Below, piece by piece: positions 1-9,205 of a stretch of DNA of 64,000 nt (position 1 is its first letter; every line of letters starts with the position of its first letter). The notes under the pieces were generated by a model. It had not been told where the DNA came from, ran no database searches, and saw only the letters and a program-made list of their open reading frames with translations. The DNA is from a virus: the IMG/VR virus record IMGVR_UViG_3300041411_000085, positions 1 to 64,000 of that record; one strand, written 5' to 3'. A program made the translations under genes and the position numbers.

Positions 1-1303
1 ACTTAGAAGCTTTAGCTTCAGGAACTACTTCTGTACCTTGGTCGCCAAGTTCTGTAAACATATCGGATGCTTCAAGAGCTTGTTTCTGTGCAGCAAAACC
101 ACTCAGAACAGTTTCAAATGCCGAGTCATCAAGGCTGGACAAGGAGGTCGAAACAGCTTCAACTTTGTCAGCGGACATAACAGCGGCAAGAGCAGTCTTG
201 CGACTGGTCATTTTAACGGCTACAGCAGCAGCTTCAGCAGAGGCTACTTGAGAAAGTGCTTCAGTCAGGGCTGCTTCTTTTTCAGTGAAAGCTGCAAGCA
301 AAGTTGCATGAGCTTCTTTAACAGAGGAGAACTCTGCAAGTTGCTCTTGGTACTGAGCAAGCTGAGCCTGCATTTCAGTGATTTGAGTCATTTCGAGAGT
401 TTCCTCATTTTTAGTCATATTAAACAGTTTGTTTTTAAGCATTCCATTCTCTTGGGGTTTCTGAGCCGTATCGGCAAGGTAATTGTAAAATGACTCAACA
501 GTCATCTCTGCATCAATCAAACCAAGTGCCATCGCCTCTTTAGGGAGGAATGTACGAGCTTCAGTTGACTTAACGCTATCGGTTGATAGGTTACGCTGAG
601 TTGCAACAAACTCTACGAATTCAACATACAAAGAATCAACTTTGGATTGAATGTCGTTGATAAAATCAGGACGGAAAGAACCATCTTCTGCATACGGCAC
701 CTTACTGGAACCTGCATACACGAAGGACCGCTCATACCCTTCTTTCTCTAGAGCTTTCGAGTCATTCATAAGTCGAACAACTACACCAATCGATCCAACT
801 TCAGATCCCGGAGAAACAATAATTTCATCGGCAATAGAAGTAAGACCATAACCTGCCGAGGCTGACATTCCGTCAGTGAACGACAAGATCTTTACACCAT
901 TAGCATCAGCCAGATCACGCATATACTGAGCAGTTGGGAACAGACCATGAGCTTCCCCACCGGGGGAGTCGGTCATGAAAGCGATTGTCTTGGCACCACT
1001 CTCAACAAGATATGTAAAATCTTCTTTTAGTTGAGTGTACGAAGTACCACCACAATCCATGCCCATCAAAGTAACGGGACGGTAGGACAGAGGACCATCA
1101 ATCGAGAGAGTAGCTACACCCAAGTCAGCGTTGAAAGAGTATCTATCAGTACTTTCACGGTGTTGGCTATCTTCACTGTCCAGTTTAAAACCTTTAGTGC
1201 AACGGTCGTCTAGGTATTTAGCAATTGCATCAAAACCTTGGACAGACATAAGTTGTGGAGTATTTAAAGTCTTCTCACGGAGACGAAATAAAGCGTGTGG
1301 CAT
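1..1303 (-). CDS. S49-family prohead protease, C-terminus beyond window
   Basis: Head-maturation serine protease of the SppA/S49 (ClpP-fold) type, expected to process scaffold and capsid proteins during prohead assembly. About 434 codons are visible and the frame runs off the left edge. Residues about 112-116 read DSPGG, the probable catalytic serine lies in SASAGY (about S149), GSIGVV follows at 170-175, and a candidate catalytic lysine is K201 in AGSSKV. After about residue 280 the protein becomes an Ala/Glu-rich helical region (QAQLAQYQEQLAEF), as in protease-scaffold fusions. The ATG at 1303 follows a strong AGGAGG. It lies after portal, the usual position, with a GIY-YIG gene in between. 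Confidence 0.85.
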   Translation of the reverse strand, partial: MPHALFRLREKTLNTPQLMSVQGFDAIAKYLDDRCTKGFKLDSEDSQHRESTDRYSFNADLGVATLSIDGPLSYRPVTLMGMDCGGTSYTQLKEDFTYLVESGAKTIAFMTDSPGGEAHGLFPTAQYMRDLADANGVKILSFTDGMSASAGYGLTSIADEIIVSPGSEVGSIGVVVRLMNDSKALEKEGYERSFVYAGSSKVPYAEDGSFRPDFINDIQSKVDSLYVEFVEFVATQRNLSTDSVKSTEARTFLPKEAMALGLIDAEMTVESFYNYLADTAQKPQENGMLKNKLFNMTKNEETLEMTQITEMQAQLAQYQEQLAEFSSVKEAHATLLAAFTEKEAALTEALSQVASAEAAAVAVKMTSRKTALAAVMSADKVEAVSTSLSSLDDSAFETVLSGFAAQKQALEASDMFTELGDQGTEVVPEAKASK

Positions 1304-2083
1304 TTACGCCTCCTTTTTGAATTCTTGAAGCCAGCGTTCATCGTTTGATGGCATCCAGTCAGAAATAAATAACTTAAACATACTTCTGACTACACTTGCG
1401 CTGATATTAAATTGCTTGCCAATTTTATAAGCAGACAAGCCCGATTCCCATAAACCACGTACATCTTCAGCAAAAGACCACGCTGCGTATGGAGTAGGCT
1501 TTCTAAACCAAGGGAGAATATTCAATCTAGCCTCAGACATCTTATTCTTCTGGTCCTCTGTCCTAATTTGACCTCTGACTTTTTCGAGACGTTTGTCAAT
1601 AGTTTCTTGGGATTGTTTCTTTCCAAGATTATTTAAACGAAACTGTTCTTTTGTTTCTTCAGAGTGCCTAAAACCAGCTCGGGTTGCGGAAGATCTTTCA
1701 ACACTCTCTTTAGAACGAGTCTTACCCTTCCAAATTTTGGAAATCTTTTCTTTAGACTCGTCTGAATGTTTAAATCCTAACTTTGATGGAGGCTTAGATC
1801 CACCAATAGCAATATTCCAACCTATACTTTTAGTAGGACGAAGTTTATTTTCAATATCGTAAGCGTACTCTTCATCTGAAATCAGAACGGTTTTTACAAT
1901 CAGGTTTTCTGCCCCGACTTTCCTCATAACATTATAAAGATACGAAGATTTACTGTTAACAACTTTGGAAGCCCTGATATGCTCTGCGTACCGCTCTTGA
2001 GCTGTCTTCGAAGTTACACCAATATACCCTTGAGAGAACATATCGGTGTGTTCGGGGGAATGAATCCAATAAACTTCCACCAT
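1304..2083 (-). CDS. GIY-YIG homing endonuclease with NUMOD3 repeats
   Basis: 259-residue free-standing homing endonuclease. The N-terminal catalytic cassette has VYW at residues 4-6 and GYIG at 19-22, with a conserved Glu in DIENKLRP near 77. Two NUMOD3-type DNA-binding repeats follow (KLGFKHSDESKEKISKIW and AGFRHSEETKEQFRLNNLG). A C-terminal helix-turn-helix-like region ends in ISDWMPSNDERWLQEF. Its ATG overlaps the portal stop codon and it ends just before the protease start, so it is wedged between two essential head genes. The last 25 residues resemble those of the HNH endonuclease at 5093-5980. Confidence 0.85.
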   Translation of the reverse strand: MVEVYWIHSPEHTDMFSQGYIGVTSKTAQERYAEHIRASKVVNSKSSYLYNVMRKVGAENLIVKTVLISDEEYAYDIENKLRPTKSIGWNIAIGGSKPPSKLGFKHSDESKEKISKIWKGKTRSKESVERSSATRAGFRHSEETKEQFRLNNLGKKQSQETIDKRLEKVRGQIRTEDQKNKMSEARLNILPWFRKPTPYAAWSFAEDVRGLWESGLSAYKIGKQFNISASVVRSMFKLFISDWMPSNDERWLQEFKKEA

Positions 2084-3576
2084 TAGGTATTTTCCGAATT
2101 ACTAGTTGAGGCATCACCTGATGAGCCAGTAGAATCGCCAACCCCATTACTCAAGCCAGACTCCATCCCTGATCCACTCATTGATGTATCGGGAGAAAGG
2201 ATTTTCATCAAATCCTCCGTGGACATTTCAGGATCTACGCGATATGGGATATCTGCTTGCTTCATTACCCAGTTAATAACTTCTGGTGTACGTGGTAAGT
2301 TTCCAGTTGCGCTCACTCGTTGCACGAACTTGCCGATTTCATCCAAGGACTCTTTACTGACAGACCCATAGTCCATGTAGGGTAAAATGTCGGTGTCCCA
2401 ACCGTTTAAGGAAAATAGCTGGGGAATGAGGTCGTGGTTCAATTGGGATTTGATTTCATCCAACTTGGATTGGATTGCCATCTCTACAACACTAATTTTG
2501 GACTCTGCAAGAGAGAAGCTGCCTGACCCATTACTACCAAGAGATAGGAAGTCAGCAAACAATGCCGTCAGAATCTCTGATGTATATCGGTTGATAATGG
2601 CGTTAGTATCGTAAGACTTTTGACCAGTGATGGATTCGAATTTCAGTTCGAACATCTTGTTACCAGCACCATCATTCAGAAGTGGAAGAATGATACCTGA
2701 CTGTTTTGCTTGGTGCATATTAGCCAAGATTTTCTTATATTCTTCAAATGCTGCTTTCTTATCTGGTGTGGCGTCTTCAACCATATACTCAGGTGGAATG
2801 TATAGCACTTTGAATCCGTTAGAATCTTGTGCAACTGCAATCGCTTCACTTTCTTGGTAGGCTTGTTTATACTTCCAAGCTTGCCATGCACCGTTGAGTG
2901 GTGAAGTTCCGACGGGACTATCTTTCAAGGGGTTGTTTCGAAACAAGAGGAACTTCTTACGAGGGATCTTCTTCTCCATTGTCTGGTTACTAGACGTGGA
3001 GATAAAATCCCAACCATTAGAACTTTCTGTGCCCGGTAACATTACATTTTGAATGCAACCAGCAAGCTCTCGTCCATTGTTCTTCCAATACCAACGTTCA
3101 ATACTGTCTTGGGAGCGGATTGGAAGTTTCTTAATACCAATCAAGCCGTCGTTGTATTTACTACCCTTCTCTCGCAAACGATAGCGGAATACCTTTTCAT
3201 GTACACTAAAACCGTAACGATTATAAGACACTACTTGTTTAATAAAGCTTTGGAAATCTTGGTCCATGTCGTTAACACATTGACGGACAAAGTTTGCTTT
3301 ATCTTTAAGTTGTTCTTCATAACCTTCCGGGATCTTTACAGTCCACGGCACCCGTGCAATCATCATCTCTACAAGTTCAAGGGCTGGAGCAATAGCACCG
3401 TCTTTTGCCATACGCTTGTAAGTATTAATTGCTTCGGGCCAACGCAGCTCTTTACTGCATTCTTCCATTATCGAACCATCTAAAACCAGAAGTCCGGGGT
3501 AGCCAGTCTCTCCTAATGTGATAGTAGGTACTTCATTACCCCCAGCCTCTAGGGAGACTTCAGTATCTTCAGCCAT
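2083..3576 (-). CDS. Portal protein (DUF935 / Mu gp29-like)
   Basis: 497-residue portal, forming the dodecameric ring at the capsid vertex through which DNA enters and leaves. The N-terminal half shows the family pattern: an acidic start, a helix with DGAIAPALELVEMMIARVPW, then YNRYGFSVHEKVFRYR. The C-terminal part is Ser/Gly-rich and probably flexible. The gene starts 8 nt after the large terminase stop, and a head protease lies downstream, which is the canonical order. Family assignment is from recalled sequence pattern, not a search. Confidence 0.85.
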   Translation of the reverse strand: MAEDTEVSLEAGGNEVPTITLGETGYPGLLVLDGSIMEECSKELRWPEAINTYKRMAKDGAIAPALELVEMMIARVPWTVKIPEGYEEQLKDKANFVRQCVNDMDQDFQSFIKQVVSYNRYGFSVHEKVFRYRLREKGSKYNDGLIGIKKLPIRSQDSIERWYWKNNGRELAGCIQNVMLPGTESSNGWDFISTSSNQTMEKKIPRKKFLLFRNNPLKDSPVGTSPLNGAWQAWKYKQAYQESEAIAVAQDSNGFKVLYIPPEYMVEDATPDKKAAFEEYKKILANMHQAKQSGIILPLLNDGAGNKMFELKFESITGQKSYDTNAIINRYTSEILTALFADFLSLGSNGSGSFSLAESKISVVEMAIQSKLDEIKSQLNHDLIPQLFSLNGWDTDILPYMDYGSVSKESLDEIGKFVQRVSATGNLPRTPEVINWVMKQADIPYRVDPEMSTEDLMKILSPDTSMSGSGMESGLSNGVGDSTGSSGDASTSNSENT

Positions 3577-3584
3577 GTAATTTC

Positions 3585-5093
3585 CTATTGGTTAAAGGGG
3601 TTTGATCTGGTTAAATTTGCAGACATTAAACCGGAAGTAAAGTTAGGGATGTTAATAGATTGAGCAAGAATAGACACACAGTCCGCTAGGCTGTCGACGA
3701 CATCATCGTGGCCTGATTCTCCAGACTTTCGAAGTCCTGTAAAGGCCTCTAACTCACGATAAACGAAGTTCAAATCATTCTGAATTTTGTTTTCATGGTC
3801 AGTCCCGCAGTTCTTCAAGAAGATAACGTGACCATTCTGTGCTAATGAACTTACAGGGCGAAATCTATCAAGCTTGCTCTTCGTAGTAGATAGCGTACGA
3901 ACTCTAAAACCAGCCTCTGATATTTCCCTTGTAAGAATACCTGTAGAAGCTTTCGCAGCAGCACCCGGATCAAGAGGTAGAATAACATCTACATCATAAC
4001 CATCCGACCTTGCATTATTAAGGATAAACTCTTTCCAATCACCAAAACGAATACGAGTACGCTGCACATCATGTACAAAGTAACTGCCATTTTTGAGTTT
4101 TGATACTTTACAAGTTGCCGTGTAATCTGGCGAATTATTGGCATCAGATTTAAGCGTAGATGCTAGGTCATAACTACGAACGGTTTTTACAATCTCAGAT
4201 TTAGGTGGTTCTTCAATAGCTTCGGTACACCAGCTACGCAGAAAGTGTGTCGAGGACTGTTCGCGAGCGTTCCAGTCGCCCAAAAGCAAGCGTCTGCGTT
4301 CAATATCTGGCATAGCTTCGAGCGAAGACAAATATTCTGGTTGATTTTCCATGAGCCATGGATTATCGTAGATTGTACCAAGGATAACTTGGAAGCTTAG
4401 TGGGCGTACTTGTTTAGGATGGTCAATTGGTAGATTAGGATTACCATATTTAACAACCATCTCTTCTCTTGAGTCGCCCCAGAAGATCAAACCTTCACGG
4501 CGAAGAATCCAACGAACTCTGCCATTCTTTCCAGGGTCCGGCAGACCAGCATTAGGGTGCTCATCGTCGTACAGCCACCACTTAACCCAGTCATAAAGAA
4601 ATGAATCTGGGTCGGGGTTACAACTTAACCAAATAGATGGATCAAGTTTAGCCTTTGTACGAAGTCGAGAAATCAACCACCAAATATGTTTTTCATCTGC
4701 GTGCGTACATTCATCAAAAAACACATTTGAGAGTTCTAACCCATGGTATAACTGCCCAGCACTATCGTTTTCATAATGAGAGAACGATACGGAAGACCCC
4801 GAACTGAAGACAATTCGCTGATCTTTTAGTTTAATCTTAATATCATCTACTTGCGAGTATAGATGAACAGCAGCATCAAACAAACCGCCACTTTTCATAA
4901 TCGCAGTAGAGTTTTTACGAATGCAAAACCCCCGGTAAAGAGGGTCATTCATCCATCTCAAGTGTCTCATTAATCCAATGTGGCTCTTCGAAGAGCCGGC
5001 AGCCCCACCCGCTACCAAAATTCTTGAAGTAGAATTGAGGTATTGGGCTTGAAATTTTGACTGTGGGCCAATAATTACTTCTTCTTCACTCAT
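3585..5093 (-). CDS. terL: Terminase large subunit
   Basis: 502-residue packaging motor. The N-terminal ATPase has a Walker A-like GGAAGSSKS at 29-37 and Walker B VFFDE at 124-128. The C-terminal RNase H-like nuclease has acidic residues at SYDLAS (D309), LPLDPG (D375) and GHDDVVDSLAD (D463/D464), fitting the two-metal site that cuts concatemeric DNA. The ATG overlaps the TAA of the upstream HNH gene (TAATG). No residue loss is apparent and the length is normal for the family. Confidence 0.93.
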   Translation of the reverse strand: MSEEEVIIGPQSKFQAQYLNSTSRILVAGGAAGSSKSHIGLMRHLRWMNDPLYRGFCIRKNSTAIMKSGGLFDAAVHLYSQVDDIKIKLKDQRIVFSSGSSVSFSHYENDSAGQLYHGLELSNVFFDECTHADEKHIWWLISRLRTKAKLDPSIWLSCNPDPDSFLYDWVKWWLYDDEHPNAGLPDPGKNGRVRWILRREGLIFWGDSREEMVVKYGNPNLPIDHPKQVRPLSFQVILGTIYDNPWLMENQPEYLSSLEAMPDIERRRLLLGDWNAREQSSTHFLRSWCTEAIEEPPKSEIVKTVRSYDLASTLKSDANNSPDYTATCKVSKLKNGSYFVHDVQRTRIRFGDWKEFILNNARSDGYDVDVILPLDPGAAAKASTGILTREISEAGFRVRTLSTTKSKLDRFRPVSSLAQNGHVIFLKNCGTDHENKIQNDLNFVYRELEAFTGLRKSGESGHDDVVDSLADCVSILAQSINIPNFTSGLMSANLTRSNPFNQ

Positions 5094-5980
5094 TAAGTTC
5101 CCTCACTATGAAATTCCATCCACTCCTTATCGTAATGAGGAATCCAACCTTCATGAAACATCTCTACAAGCGTAGTAAAATGATATTTCTTATATTCTAA
5201 GTTTTCTACTTTTGAGCAAATTGTTGCAAAAGAATAATGTCCGGGTTTATTATTTTCAATCCAGATATTATAATAATTTGCAGCCATTGCCCATACTCTC
5301 GCTCTTTCTGGCCTAGACATACAACTCTTTTGCCAAGGTCGCAAGGATTTTTGATAAGCAGATGTTGCCTCTAATACGTGAGGAGGCATTACCTTACCTT
5401 TATTTGCCTTCGAAATATTCTGTTTGTGCTCTTCTGATATCGGCCTTCCACGAAAGAAATCACCGATCTTTTTACGAGCTTCTTCTGGAACAGTCCAACC
5501 GTCTGCAATAATTTGTTGACGCTTTTCACTAATTCTCTTAGAAGTTTCAGCGGATCGTTTTTGTCCTGTCTGCTTTAAACGACCTTTCTCAATAGACTCT
5601 TCAGAACGCTTGTGTCCAGTTAACGTTGCACTAATCTTATCTTTAGTTTCTTGAGTAATAGTACGCTCACTCATAAACTTTGCTTTTGCAATCTTAGCTT
5701 TTTCAACATCTGACCAAGTTAAAAGATCTTTGTGTGCATTAACAGTACGAGTGTAGGCCCACATCAGACTATAGTTATCTGGATAAGCTTTCCACAAAAG
5801 TTTGTGGGCAATAACATGCTCTTTTGCTGTGAAGAGGACATAATTATCGTTAGTATTTTTACCGCCTAGACACTTTGGGATAATATGGTGTTTTTCAAAA
5901 TACCCATCTAAAGCTTTCTTATCTAGACCTCTAACAATACACTTAGCAACTAACTCATCATAAACTTTAATATAATTCAA
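5093..5980 (-). CDS. HNH homing endonuclease with NUMOD3 repeats
   Basis: 295-residue homing endonuclease. The HNH core is at the N-terminus: EKHHIIPKCLGG (H31/H32), an Asn pair near 45, and EHVIAHK (H55, H59). Several NUMOD3-like segments follow (ISATLTGHKRSEESIEKG, ISKANKGKVMPPHV). The C-terminus reads MFHEGWIPHYDKEWMEF and matches the tail of the GIY-YIG enzyme two genes downstream. The start is TTG at 5980 with only a weak GAGAA site upstream, so the exact start is uncertain. It directly abuts terL. The 116-nt gap upstream contains a GGTG/CACC hairpin followed by TTTTA. Confidence 0.85.
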   Translation of the reverse strand: MNYIKVYDELVAKCIVRGLDKKALDGYFEKHHIIPKCLGGKNTNDNYVLFTAKEHVIAHKLLWKAYPDNYSLMWAYTRTVNAHKDLLTWSDVEKAKIAKAKFMSERTITQETKDKISATLTGHKRSEESIEKGRLKQTGQKRSAETSKRISEKRQQIIADGWTVPEEARKKIGDFFRGRPISEEHKQNISKANKGKVMPPHVLEATSAYQKSLRPWQKSCMSRPERARVWAMAANYYNIWIENNKPGHYSFATICSKVENLEYKKYHFTTLVEMFHEGWIPHYDKEWMEFHSEGT

Positions 5981-6096
5981 AACTAATAATTCTCAAAGTA
6001 AAACGGTGCCTCACCTCACCAGCCGTCAAGACAGCCTCATGTTTGGTATTACAGTTCACCGAATTCTTTTATAACAGAGGCCGTTTACACAACTTG

Positions 6097-6459
6097 TTAT
6101 TTTTCTTCCTTGGAAGATTCTACTTGACCACCTGCTTTCAAATACTGGGTCACGAGCAAATTTCTATCCCTACCTGAAATACCATACTTCTTCTTAACAG
6201 TTGCCTTCAACGTATCCCAATCCATATCATCAAGTTGATCTTTTGTAAAAATCTCTTGCATAATTTGAAACTGAAAACCGGGCTTGCTAACCATAAGCTC
6301 ATCAGTCTGGAGATACATCCAAGCTGAGAAAGGGAAACGCATTGTTGGAACTTTGCCAGCTTCCATAACAGCACCCATGTTTGCTAGCTCAACAACGTTT
6401 TGAATAAAGTTATAACCAATACCGTCGTTGCCTGTAACTAGTACAAGATATTCATTCAT
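6097..6459 (-). CDS. Hypothetical protein, 120 aa
   Basis: Not recognised. It is a mixed alpha/beta soluble protein with no signal peptide; the C-terminal half is Lys/Asp-rich with KYGISGRDRNLLVTQYL, which could be a small helix-turn-helix. The ATG at 6459 follows AGGAGAG and an excellent promoter 35 nt upstream, so this gene can head a transcript that continues through the HNH gene into terL and portal. A role in packaging control is conceivable only from that position. Confidence 0.8.
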   Translation of the reverse strand: MNEYLVLVTGNDGIGYNFIQNVVELANMGAVMEAGKVPTMRFPFSAWMYLQTDELMVSKPGFQFQIMQEIFTKDQLDDMDWDTLKATVKKKYGISGRDRNLLVTQYLKAGGQVESSKEEK

Positions 6460-6494
6460 TTAATCTCTCCTGTTGTGTTCAATTCATAAAAGAG

Positions 6495-6524
6495 ATATTA
6501 CGCTACACAACAGTCGTTTGTCAA
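6495..6524 (-). promoter_or_regulatory. Sigma70-type promoter before the terL-portal operon
   Basis: On the minus strand TTGACA (6519-6524) and TAATAT (6495-6500) are separated by 18 nt. Transcription would start near 6488 and enter the 120-aa gene, then the HNH gene, terL and portal. It is close to the host consensus. Confidence 0.75.
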
Positions 6525-6568
6525 GCTTATTACAAATATATTTAAACTGTTTTCAAATTAACTTATTG

Positions 6569-6594
6569 AAGCTACTTCTATTTCAAAGTAGCTT
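6569..6594 (-). terminator. Hairpin after the 280-aa virion-like gene
   Basis: A 9-bp perfect stem AAGCTACTT/AAGTAGCTT with a 7-nt loop lies just downstream of the gene ending at 6605. No U-run follows on the minus strand, so it may be a weak or factor-dependent terminator or an mRNA-end stabiliser. Confidence 0.4.
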
Positions 6595-6604
6595 TGTAAA
6601 TTAA

Positions 6605-7447
6605 CTAAGGACGCTCTTCCCAAAAACTTGAGAACACACCTGTAGCAACACCACTGCCAAAGTTATTGAAAATCCAATAGTAAGTTCCCGGACCTACTCC
6701 ACGAGAATCATCTACAGAAGCACCGACAGACTGTGCTTGACCACTTGCGTTAGCTACAACAATACGGATGACATCAATGTCAACACCACCTGTTAGGGCT
6801 GTTGCGCCTGACCCCACAGTATTCTGAGCTGTATACAAGGGTAATGGAGGGGCTGGAAATACACTGCCAGTCATAGTATTCTTGGGGATGATTGGGAGAG
6901 CTTCTGAGAATGTACCAGTAGGTGTACCACCAACTACAGTACGTAGTTTGACAGACCCTGCGTCTAGGGAGAGCCTAACGTTCTGAAGTATTGTATTCAC
7001 AGGAACTATAATTCTCATTACCAATGTGGCGCTAGAAGCAATACTAAGCTCCTTGAATGTACGAAATTCCCTACCTTCGAAGAAACCTGTCTGACCAACA
7101 TCCACCCTAAGGCGCCTATATTCCTCTGTGTTTGTAGTCCACACATCGGAAGGAAGGTCTACAGAGGTGAATGGTTCAATAGAACTAGACAGAAGAAGGT
7201 CCACATCAATCACACCAAGGAATGGTGCCCTAATCCACGTCTGCAAAGAATTCTTTGTAAAGGAGTAGGTTTCTTTTGGAAAGATTTCAGCTCCTGTAAA
7301 GGAGTCTGCTGGGATAGTGGCTGAACGTGTGACGTATAATGCACCGTTACTTAGGTTTGTAAGCTTGATGCTGTTGAGTGTAAAGTCTAGAGATGTGAGG
7401 GTGGATAAATTAACCCAACCAGTTGTTTGTAGCCTATGTACACTCAT
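6605..7447 (-). CDS. Hypothetical virion-like protein, 280 aa
   Basis: Not recognised by family. It is rich in Ser, Thr, Val and Gly with alternating hydrophobic stretches typical of beta-sandwich decoration or tail proteins, and lacks a signal peptide or membrane segment. The C-terminal section (SVGASVDDSRGVGPG) resembles short phage structural domains only in style. The ATG at 7447 has AAAGGAA upstream. It follows the SGNH esterase gene by 62 nt in the same direction. Confidence 0.75.
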   Translation of the reverse strand: MSVHRLQTTGWVNLSTLTSLDFTLNSIKLTNLSNGALYVTRSATIPADSFTGAEIFPKETYSFTKNSLQTWIRAPFLGVIDVDLLLSSSIEPFTSVDLPSDVWTTNTEEYRRLRVDVGQTGFFEGREFRTFKELSIASSATLVMRIIVPVNTILQNVRLSLDAGSVKLRTVVGGTPTGTFSEALPIIPKNTMTGSVFPAPPLPLYTAQNTVGSGATALTGGVDIDVIRIVVANASGQAQSVGASVDDSRGVGPGTYYWIFNNFGSGVATGVFSSFWEERP

Positions 7448-7509
7448 AGCATTCCTTTATTATTTTGATTTGGAATGGGTATTTATAAACTAAGTTAGTA
7501 GACGTTAGG

Positions 7510-8898
7510 CTACAACCCTAAAGCAGCCGTATAAGCCGGGATAGCGTACCCAGCCAATGTTAGATAACCATTAGCCGTAGGGTGTGTATTATCCAGTGTC
7601 TCAAACCCTGTCCATGCAGTTGTGTCAATCCAAATAAGCTTAGGATTAGCTTTAGCATCCATCACAGCTTTCAGTGTGACATTTGCAGCATTAACCAGTT
7701 CTGGAGCACCAATGTTAGGCAGAATCCCACGACACAATACTTTGCCATATCCTTTAGCCAGCAGCTTATCAATACACAATCCATAATCAGTTTGTTCTGT
7801 GCTATCAATACCACCAGAGCCGCTATTACCACCTAATGCTAGGATTGCTACATCATTAGCTGTTACAGTCTTCATAGCTAAGGCAGCATCAATCATTACC
7901 TTACCACCACCTACTGTTTGCCCACTAACCCCATTCGTGCTACCAACAAATCCAAGGGCTGCTGCTACGTGCATTGTCTCAGTGTTTACTGAAGTAGCCC
8001 CCGGACCAGATCCGTAAGTGATGCTGTCACCAAACTGGTCAAGCTTTCTTCGGACACCAATATCAAGCAGTGTACTGTTACCACTTACAGCAAAATGTCC
8101 ACCAAGCTCTCTGAATGCACCACCATCCCACACATTGTATGTGGCTACAGAGCCATCACAAGGAATAACAATAGCCCGAGGAACACCATCAGCTTCAGGA
8201 GGGGCAGTATAGTAAGTGGGAATCCCACCATTCTTACTTACGCCAACTCTAGAGGATGTAGCTACAATCTTAGTGAATGCACCACGTATCTTGACAGAGC
8301 CTACGTTAGAACCACTGGTTACATTACTTGGTGCTTGTAGAGGCGGGGAATATCCTGAAACGTTCGGTGTGATCCCAGCAGAATACAAACCTGTAGCTGA
8401 ATCACTGCCTGCCTGAATCCAATTAGATGCTGCAACAAGTGCTGGAGGTTGACCTGTAACACTCAAGACATTTCCAGAGGATGCCACGTAAGGAGCATCA
8501 CCCATCTGCACAACCCACCTTACTTGAACAAAGTAGGTGGCGTGAGGAAGACCTGTGAAGAGTGTGTATACAGATGCAGAGTTAGGAGCACTGATGAAGT
8601 CACCACCGTCTACGCTCACTTGCATAGACCCAGCGTTATCTCCATAATCTGAAGGAGATGTAAGCAACGCTTGCGTCCCTGTAATCCATCCACACCATAA
8701 TGTCAAAGCACCGTATGCATATACTCTTGCAGCGTTCTTAGTTGTATTAAGAGAGCCTGCAAAGCCCGGAACAAACTGAGATGATGTGAAGGGTGCAGTG
8801 GTAGGGTCAGGAATTACGACGGAATGCTTTGGTTTTAAACTATGAAGAGGTCTTGAAATAGAACTGACAACTGAAGATGTAATATCATGAGTTATCAT
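7510..8898 (-). CDS. SGNH/GDSL-family esterase, likely virion-associated
   Basis: 462-residue protein whose C-terminal ~180 residues form an SGNH hydrolase: FGDSITYG (nucleophile S292), GGNSGSG for the block III Asn, and DNTHPTANGY giving the D436/H439 pair. The first ~280 residues are beta-rich with a fibronectin-like stretch (YFVQVRWVVQ). Phage SGNH domains commonly deacetylate capsule or O-antigen sugars from a tail fibre, so receptor modification is the likely role, although the substrate is unknown. The location between putative small and large terminase is unusual for a tail protein. Confidence 0.8.
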   Translation of the reverse strand: MITHDITSSVVSSISRPLHSLKPKHSVVIPDPTTAPFTSSQFVPGFAGSLNTTKNAARVYAYGALTLWCGWITGTQALLTSPSDYGDNAGSMQVSVDGGDFISAPNSASVYTLFTGLPHATYFVQVRWVVQMGDAPYVASSGNVLSVTGQPPALVAASNWIQAGSDSATGLYSAGITPNVSGYSPPLQAPSNVTSGSNVGSVKIRGAFTKIVATSSRVGVSKNGGIPTYYTAPPEADGVPRAIVIPCDGSVATYNVWDGGAFRELGGHFAVSGNSTLLDIGVRRKLDQFGDSITYGSGPGATSVNTETMHVAAALGFVGSTNGVSGQTVGGGKVMIDAALAMKTVTANDVAILALGGNSGSGGIDSTEQTDYGLCIDKLLAKGYGKVLCRGILPNIGAPELVNAANVTLKAVMDAKANPKLIWIDTTAWTGFETLDNTHPTANGYLTLAGYAIPAYTAALGL

Positions 8899-8902
8899 AA
8901 AA

Positions 8903-9205
8903 TCAAGTCTCTAGAAATACACCGAAAGGTTTGCCTGTGTAAGCATAACGCTTCACACGATAAGTGCCGGGACCAGACAAGACAGTAGAGGGGTTGCTGT
9001 AGCTCAATGCGACAAATACAGCATTGTCAGCGCCGGGAGTGTCTTGGAGGATCTTGAACTTAGGTGCGTTTTGTTCTTGATAAGATAGAGGCTTATCAGC
9101 TTCTTGGAAGAACACACCAACCACCACTGAAGCCCCTGCTGCAATAACGATATCTGTTGAAGTCGCTTCTGTAATACCAGCAGCTAAAATTGTACTTTGT
9201 GTCAT
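8903..9205 (-). CDS. Hypothetical small virion-like protein, 100 aa
   Basis: Not recognised. The sequence is beta-prone and Ala/Val-rich (DIVIAAGASVVVGVFF), then GPGTYRVKRYAY near the C-terminus, a pattern often seen in small phage structural proteins. ATG at 9205 follows AAGG. It is 4 nt upstream of the esterase gene and probably cotranscribed with it. Confidence 0.7.
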   Translation of the reverse strand: MTQSTILAAGITEATSTDIVIAAGASVVVGVFFQEADKPLSYQEQNAPKFKILQDTPGADNAVFVALSYSNPSTVLSGPGTYRVKRYAYTGKPFGVFLET

